NCBI GenBank assembly: GCA_018665815.1
Contig: JABJBP010000021.1
Span: 1-64,000 of the forward strand
Length of the DNA: 64,000 nucleotides
Source of the DNA: Rhodospirillaceae bacterium
Lineage (GTDB): Bacteria > Pseudomonadota > Alphaproteobacteria > Rhodospirillales > Casp-alpha2
Reading direction: 5' to 3'
Below, in pieces: positions 60,875 through 64,000 of this stretch. Made by a program: the position numbers and the translations under genes. The notes under the pieces were generated by a model, which did not search any database, was not told the origin of the DNA, and worked only from the letters and a program-made list of their open reading frames with translations. Numbering within the stretch: the stretch's first letter is position 1; each line of letters starts with the position of its first letter.

Positions 60875-61942
60875 ATGAACGAACCAAAATCCTCTGCCGA
60901 ATTTCTGACCGGCGCCGGCGAGATCACCCAGGATTGGGGCGAACTGGCACGGCACCTGGCCACAAACGGTTGGGAGCTGACCACCGACCCCGCGCCCCGG
61001 CAATTCTCCTCAGGGCTCGGCAATCTCAATTATCTGATTGAACTGGACGCAACGCCCATGGTGCTGCGCCGCCCACCCATGGGGCCCATTCCGCCTGGCG
61101 CCAATGACATGGGCCGCGAAAGCCGGATACTGATGCGGCTCTGGAAGAAATTTCCGCTGGCGCCGCGGGCTCATCATTTTTGTGATGACGCCGCCGTCAT
61201 CGGCGCGCCATTCTTTATCATGGAATATCGCCCGGGTCTGGTGATCGGCGGCACCATGCCGCCGCAAATGGCGCCGGACGCTGGCGCCGGCCTGGGCCAA
61301 ATGATGGCGGAACAATTGGCGGCTTTTCACGGCGTCGATCCGGCCGCCGTTGATCTCGACACGCTGGGCAATCCCGCAGGCTTTGCGGCTCGCACCCTGA
61401 AGGGCTGGACCAAACGCGCCCAAGCAGCCTGGGGCGGGGCGGCACCGGCAACACTCGAAATGCTGGCCGAATGGCTTGGTCTGCGGGTCCCCGAAGACGG
61501 CGCGGTGACGTTGCTGCACAATGATTTCAAGCTCGACAACCTGATCCTGGATCCCACGACACTCGCCCCCATTGCCTTGATTGATTGGGACATGGGGACG
61601 CGCGGTGACCCGCTATGGGATTTGGGCGTGCTATTGAGCTATTGGACCGAAGCCGGCGATCCCGCCGCGATGGCGGAATTGGACCAAATGCCCACTGCCG
61701 GCCATGGCTTCCCCAGCCGCGAAGCCATGGCCCAGGCCTACGCGGCGATCAATGGCATTGATTTGACGCATTTACGTTTCCATCGTGTGCTGGCTATGCT
61801 GCGGGTCGCGGTGATCTTTCGCCAACTGTTCAATAGATTTGTCGAGGGCGCCACCGACGACCCGCGCTTTCAGCGTTTCGGCGAGACCGCCGACGGCCTG
61901 TTGGCATTCGCCGGCGACGTCGCCCATGAGAAATATTTCTAG
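60875..61942 (+). CDS. APH-fold phosphotransferase (ACAD10/LvaA-like)
   Basis: 355 residues from ATG 60875. APH kinase fold: GLGNLNYLIELDATPMVLRRPPMG with the ATP-side Lys/Arg region, FFIMEYRPGLVIGGTMPP, the catalytic loop HNDFKLDN (H215, D217) and metal-binding DWDMGTRG (D237). The sequence belongs to the branch that is fused to acyl-CoA dehydrogenase in animal ACAD10/11 and is LvaA in bacteria, where it phosphorylates the 4-hydroxyl of 4-hydroxyacyl-CoA. It is 9 bases before an acyl-CoA dehydrogenase gene, which supports that role. Not an antibiotic resistance enzyme in my view. Confidence 0.87.
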   Translation: MNEPKSSAEFLTGAGEITQDWGELARHLATNGWELTTDPAPRQFSSGLGNLNYLIELDATPMVLRRPPMGPIPPGANDMGRESRILMRLWKKFPLAPRAHHFCDDAAVIGAPFFIMEYRPGLVIGGTMPPQMAPDAGAGLGQMMAEQLAAFHGVDPAAVDLDTLGNPAGFAARTLKGWTKRAQAAWGGAAPATLEMLAEWLGLRVPEDGAVTLLHNDFKLDNLILDPTTLAPIALIDWDMGTRGDPLWDLGVLLSYWTEAGDPAAMAELDQMPTAGHGFPSREAMAQAYAAINGIDLTHLRFHRVLAMLRVAVIFRQLFNRFVEGATDDPRFQRFGETADGLLAFAGDVAHEKYF

Positions 61943-61951
61943 GAGGCCCCA

Positions 61952-63121
61952 TTGATCGATTTCACCCTGACCGACCCCCAACAAGACCTGAAGGAACGGA
62001 TCGACGCCTTCATCCGCGAAACCATCATTCCTTATGAGACGGATGAACGGAACACCGTGCACGGGCCGACGGAAGATTTGCGCGTTGAGATGAACGACAT
62101 GGCCAAGGCAGTGGGGCTGTTTGTGCCGCAACTGCCCACCGAATGGGGCGGACAGGGCCTCGATCACGTGAGCACGGCGATTGCTTTGGAGGCCGCCGGA
62201 TATTCGCCCCTGGGTCCCGTCGCCATGCACTGCGCGGCACCCGACGAGGGCAATATGAACCTGTTGGTCCGGGTCGCCACCGAAGCGCAACAAGATAAAT
62301 GGTTGGGGCCGCTGTCGGGCGGTGTGTTCCGTTCGTGCTTTGCGATGACCGAGCCCGGCGGGGCCGGCGCCGACCCTACATTGAAGACCACCGCCGTGCC
62401 CGACGGAGACGACTTCGTCATCAATGGCCGCAAATGGTTCATTACCGGGGCCGAGGGCGCCGGCGTGATGATCATCATGGCCAATGTCCCGGGAGGCCAT
62501 GGAGTGACGGCGGGCGCCACTATGTTTATGACCAAACCCGATGCCGAAGGCATCAACATGATCCGCGCCATGGACACTATGGATTCCAGCTTCACCGGTG
62601 GCCATTGGGAAATTGAATTCGACAATCTGCGTGTGCCGGCCAGCGAGGTGCTCGGCGACGTTGGCGAAGGATTCCGCAACGTCCAGGTCCGCCTGGCGCC
62701 TGCCCGATTGACGCACTGCATGCGCTGGCTGGGCGGTGCGGTCCGGGCGCATGATATTGCCTTGGATTACGCCCGCACCCGCGAGGCGTTCGGCAAAACC
62801 ATCGGCAAGCATGAAGGCGTCGGATTCATGCTTGCCGACAATGAAATGGACCTCACGCAGGCGCGGCTCCTGACATGGTGGGCCTGTGATTCCATGGACA
62901 AAGGTGCGCAGGGCCGCCACCAATCATCCATGGCCAAAACTGCCGTCTCCGAAGCTCTGTTCCGGGTTGCCGACAATTGCGTTCAGGTCTTGGGCGGCTT
63001 GGGCGTGGCGTCGGATACCGTGGTCGCGCAGATGTTTAAGGAAATCCGCGCGTTTCGAATTTACGACGGTCCGTCGGAAGTCCACCGCTGGGCCATTGCG
63101 CGGCGCATTCTCGGAAGCTGA
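61952..63121 (+). CDS. Acyl-CoA dehydrogenase
   Basis: 389 residues from TTG 61952, preceded by AGGAGG. Standard four-helix/beta-barrel/helix acyl-CoA dehydrogenase: the N-terminal helices, the FAD/substrate block CFAMTEPGGAGADPTL, the beta domain KWFITGAEGAGVMII, and the C-terminal domain with DGPSEVHRWAIARRILGS. The last block is of ACAD10/11 type. It likely works with the phosphotransferase just before it and the acyl-CoA synthetase 8 bases after. Electrons pass to ETF. Confidence 0.93.
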   Translation: MIDFTLTDPQQDLKERIDAFIRETIIPYETDERNTVHGPTEDLRVEMNDMAKAVGLFVPQLPTEWGGQGLDHVSTAIALEAAGYSPLGPVAMHCAAPDEGNMNLLVRVATEAQQDKWLGPLSGGVFRSCFAMTEPGGAGADPTLKTTAVPDGDDFVINGRKWFITGAEGAGVMIIMANVPGGHGVTAGATMFMTKPDAEGINMIRAMDTMDSSFTGGHWEIEFDNLRVPASEVLGDVGEGFRNVQVRLAPARLTHCMRWLGGAVRAHDIALDYARTREAFGKTIGKHEGVGFMLADNEMDLTQARLLTWWACDSMDKGAQGRHQSSMAKTAVSEALFRVADNCVQVLGGLGVASDTVVAQMFKEIRAFRIYDGPSEVHRWAIARRILGS

Positions 63122-63129
63122 GCGTTCCC

Positions 63130-64000
63130 ATGCAACGCGTCCCGATGGAAAATTATGAAGCCGCCCATCAGGCGTTCCAATGGGACGTGCCGGACACCTT
63201 CAACTTCGGCACCGATGTGGTCGACAAATGGGCGGATGAACCCGATAAGCTGGCGCTGATCTGGTGCGACGCGGGCGGCCATGAAGAGCGCCTCACCTAC
63301 GCCGACGTCGCCCGGCTGTCGAACCAGGTTGCCAATTTGCTGCGCGCCCAGGGTGTGCAAAAAGGCGAGCGAGTCATCGTCATGCTGCCGCGCATCCCGG
63401 CCTGGCAGATCGTTACCGTCGCGTGCCTGAAACTCGGATGTGTGCCGATCCCGTGCGTCACCATGTTGACCGAAGGCGACATCGATTACCGCATCAACCA
63501 CGCTAGCGCCGTGGCCGCAATCACAACGGCGGAGAACACCGCGAAGATCAGCCCCGGGCATGACCTGAAGGCACGGATCAGCGTCGGCGGAAATACCCAA
63601 GATTGGATCGACTACGACACCGAAGTCCCCCTGCAACCCGCCGCCTTTGATGCCCCCGTCATCAACGCCGAAGACCCGGCGATCCTCTATTACACGTCAG
63701 GCTCAACCGGTAAGCCGAAGGGCGTGCTGCATTCGGCGCGAGCCATCTTCACCTGGCGAGTGTCGGCGTGGTATTGGCTGACGCTATCGGAAGACGACAC
63801 GATTTGGTGTACCGCCGATACCGGCTGGTCGAAGGCCGGCACGTCTATTTTGTTTGGGCCGTGGAGCACGGGTTCGACGGCGCTGTTTTATGATGGGCCG
63901 TTTGAGCCCGCGGCGCGATTTGAGTTGTTGGAGAAATACAGCGTCAGCGTCTTTTGCGCGGCGGCGACAGAACTGCGCCAACTCATCGGCGAGGATGTTT
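63130..64000 (+). CDS. Acyl-CoA synthetase (AMP-binding), partial at right edge
   Basis: 290 residues visible from ATG 63130; the C-terminal part lies beyond the window. Adenylate-forming domain: LALIWCDAGGHEERLTYADV, VIVMLPRIPAWQIVTVACLKLG and the P-loop-like A3 motif ILYYTSGSTGKPKG at about residue 185. The opening QAFQWDVPDTFNFGTDVVDKWA is like medium-chain acyl-CoA ligases. It would activate a carboxylic acid to its CoA thioester for the upstream dehydrogenase. The chain-length preference cannot be judged without the rest. Confidence 0.9.
   Translation, partial: MQRVPMENYEAAHQAFQWDVPDTFNFGTDVVDKWADEPDKLALIWCDAGGHEERLTYADVARLSNQVANLLRAQGVQKGERVIVMLPRIPAWQIVTVACLKLGCVPIPCVTMLTEGDIDYRINHASAVAAITTAENTAKISPGHDLKARISVGGNTQDWIDYDTEVPLQPAAFDAPVINAEDPAILYYTSGSTGKPKGVLHSARAIFTWRVSAWYWLTLSEDDTIWCTADTGWSKAGTSILFGPWSTGSTALFYDGPFEPAARFELLEKYSVSVFCAAATELRQLIGEDV

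Noticed and set aside
60875-61942. Aminoglycoside resistance kinase
   Set aside because: The APH fold is present, but the branch and the acyl-CoA dehydrogenase neighbour point to an acyl-CoA-linked hydroxyacid kinase.
61772-62923. A 383-codon open frame on the minus strand
   Set aside because: Antisense to the acyl-CoA dehydrogenase, which has full family motifs. The long opposite frame is a by-product of GC-rich codon use.

Overview
The window looks like chromosomal DNA of a free-living, GC-rich alphaproteobacterium, most likely Rhodospirillales-like. This rests on family content: a tandem glycine riboswitch before gcvT-gcvH-gcvP, DUF1194, DUF1285 and DUF6111 proteins, a moxR-DUF58-DUF4159 operon, a homoserine kinase of the alphaproteobacterial type, and glcDEF. 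It also fits short intergenic gaps and many ATGA or TGATG gene overlaps. No phage, plasmid, transposase, CRISPR array, rRNA or tRNA gene was seen. Coding density is about 95%.

Layout. 1-3002: truncated thrB, an exported peptidoglycan-binding/repeat protein split by an in-frame TGA, and a lipoprotein. 3060-7915: promoter, tandem glycine riboswitch and gcvT-gcvH-gcvP. 7923-12550: hydrolase and flavin monooxygenase pair, a DUF1194 protein split by an in-frame TAG, a type II HAD hydrolase, a VOC protein and a small conserved protein. 12719-15635: EF-hand protein, PBP4-type carboxypeptidase, EEP-family hydrolase. 15658-15964: a very large inverted repeat between convergent genes, whose arms carry hairpins that differ in sequence but keep their pairing. 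15972-19779: a solitary flgG behind a sigma-54 type promoter, then RidA, pirin, azoreductase and a LysR regulator. 19791-27110 (minus): moxR, DUF58, BatA/DUF4159, a large membrane protein and a TerB-like protein. 27151-30609 (plus): DUF1285, CoA pyrophosphatase, DUF6111, CCA-adding enzyme and a GDSL lipase. 30606-36165: PilZ, TauD-type dioxygenase, TfoX, RHH and AsmA proteins.

36231-43660 (minus) is a C2-acid block: glcD, glcE, glcF, a TPR protein, a D-lactate dehydrogenase-like flavoprotein and glycerate 2-kinase. Together with the glycine cleavage operon it suggests substantial flux through glycolate, glyoxylate, glycine and glycerate. 43771-52306: an MFS transporter, rpmJ with promoter and terminator, then a plus-strand run of a DMT transporter, a class V aminotransferase-fold protein, a LeuC/LeuD-like hydro-lyase, a class I aminotransferase, a dienelactone hydrolase-like protein and a second type II HAD hydrolase. 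52530-59887: an orphan histidine kinase, glnS, an FNR-box-controlled small membrane protein plus hemerythrin, a metallo-beta-lactamase-fold hydrolase, an SNase-like protein, a NodB-type deacetylase and an orphan receiver protein. 59894-64000: an alpha/beta hydrolase, then a phosphotransferase, acyl-CoA dehydrogenase and acyl-CoA synthetase set that resembles the core of 4-hydroxyacid (levulinate-type) catabolism.

The signals that standard gene calls do not explain are the 307-bp inverted repeat, the two nonsense-interrupted exported proteins, the FNR-type promoter in front of a 34-residue membrane peptide and hemerythrin, and the phosphotransferase/acyl-CoA dehydrogenase cluster at the right edge.
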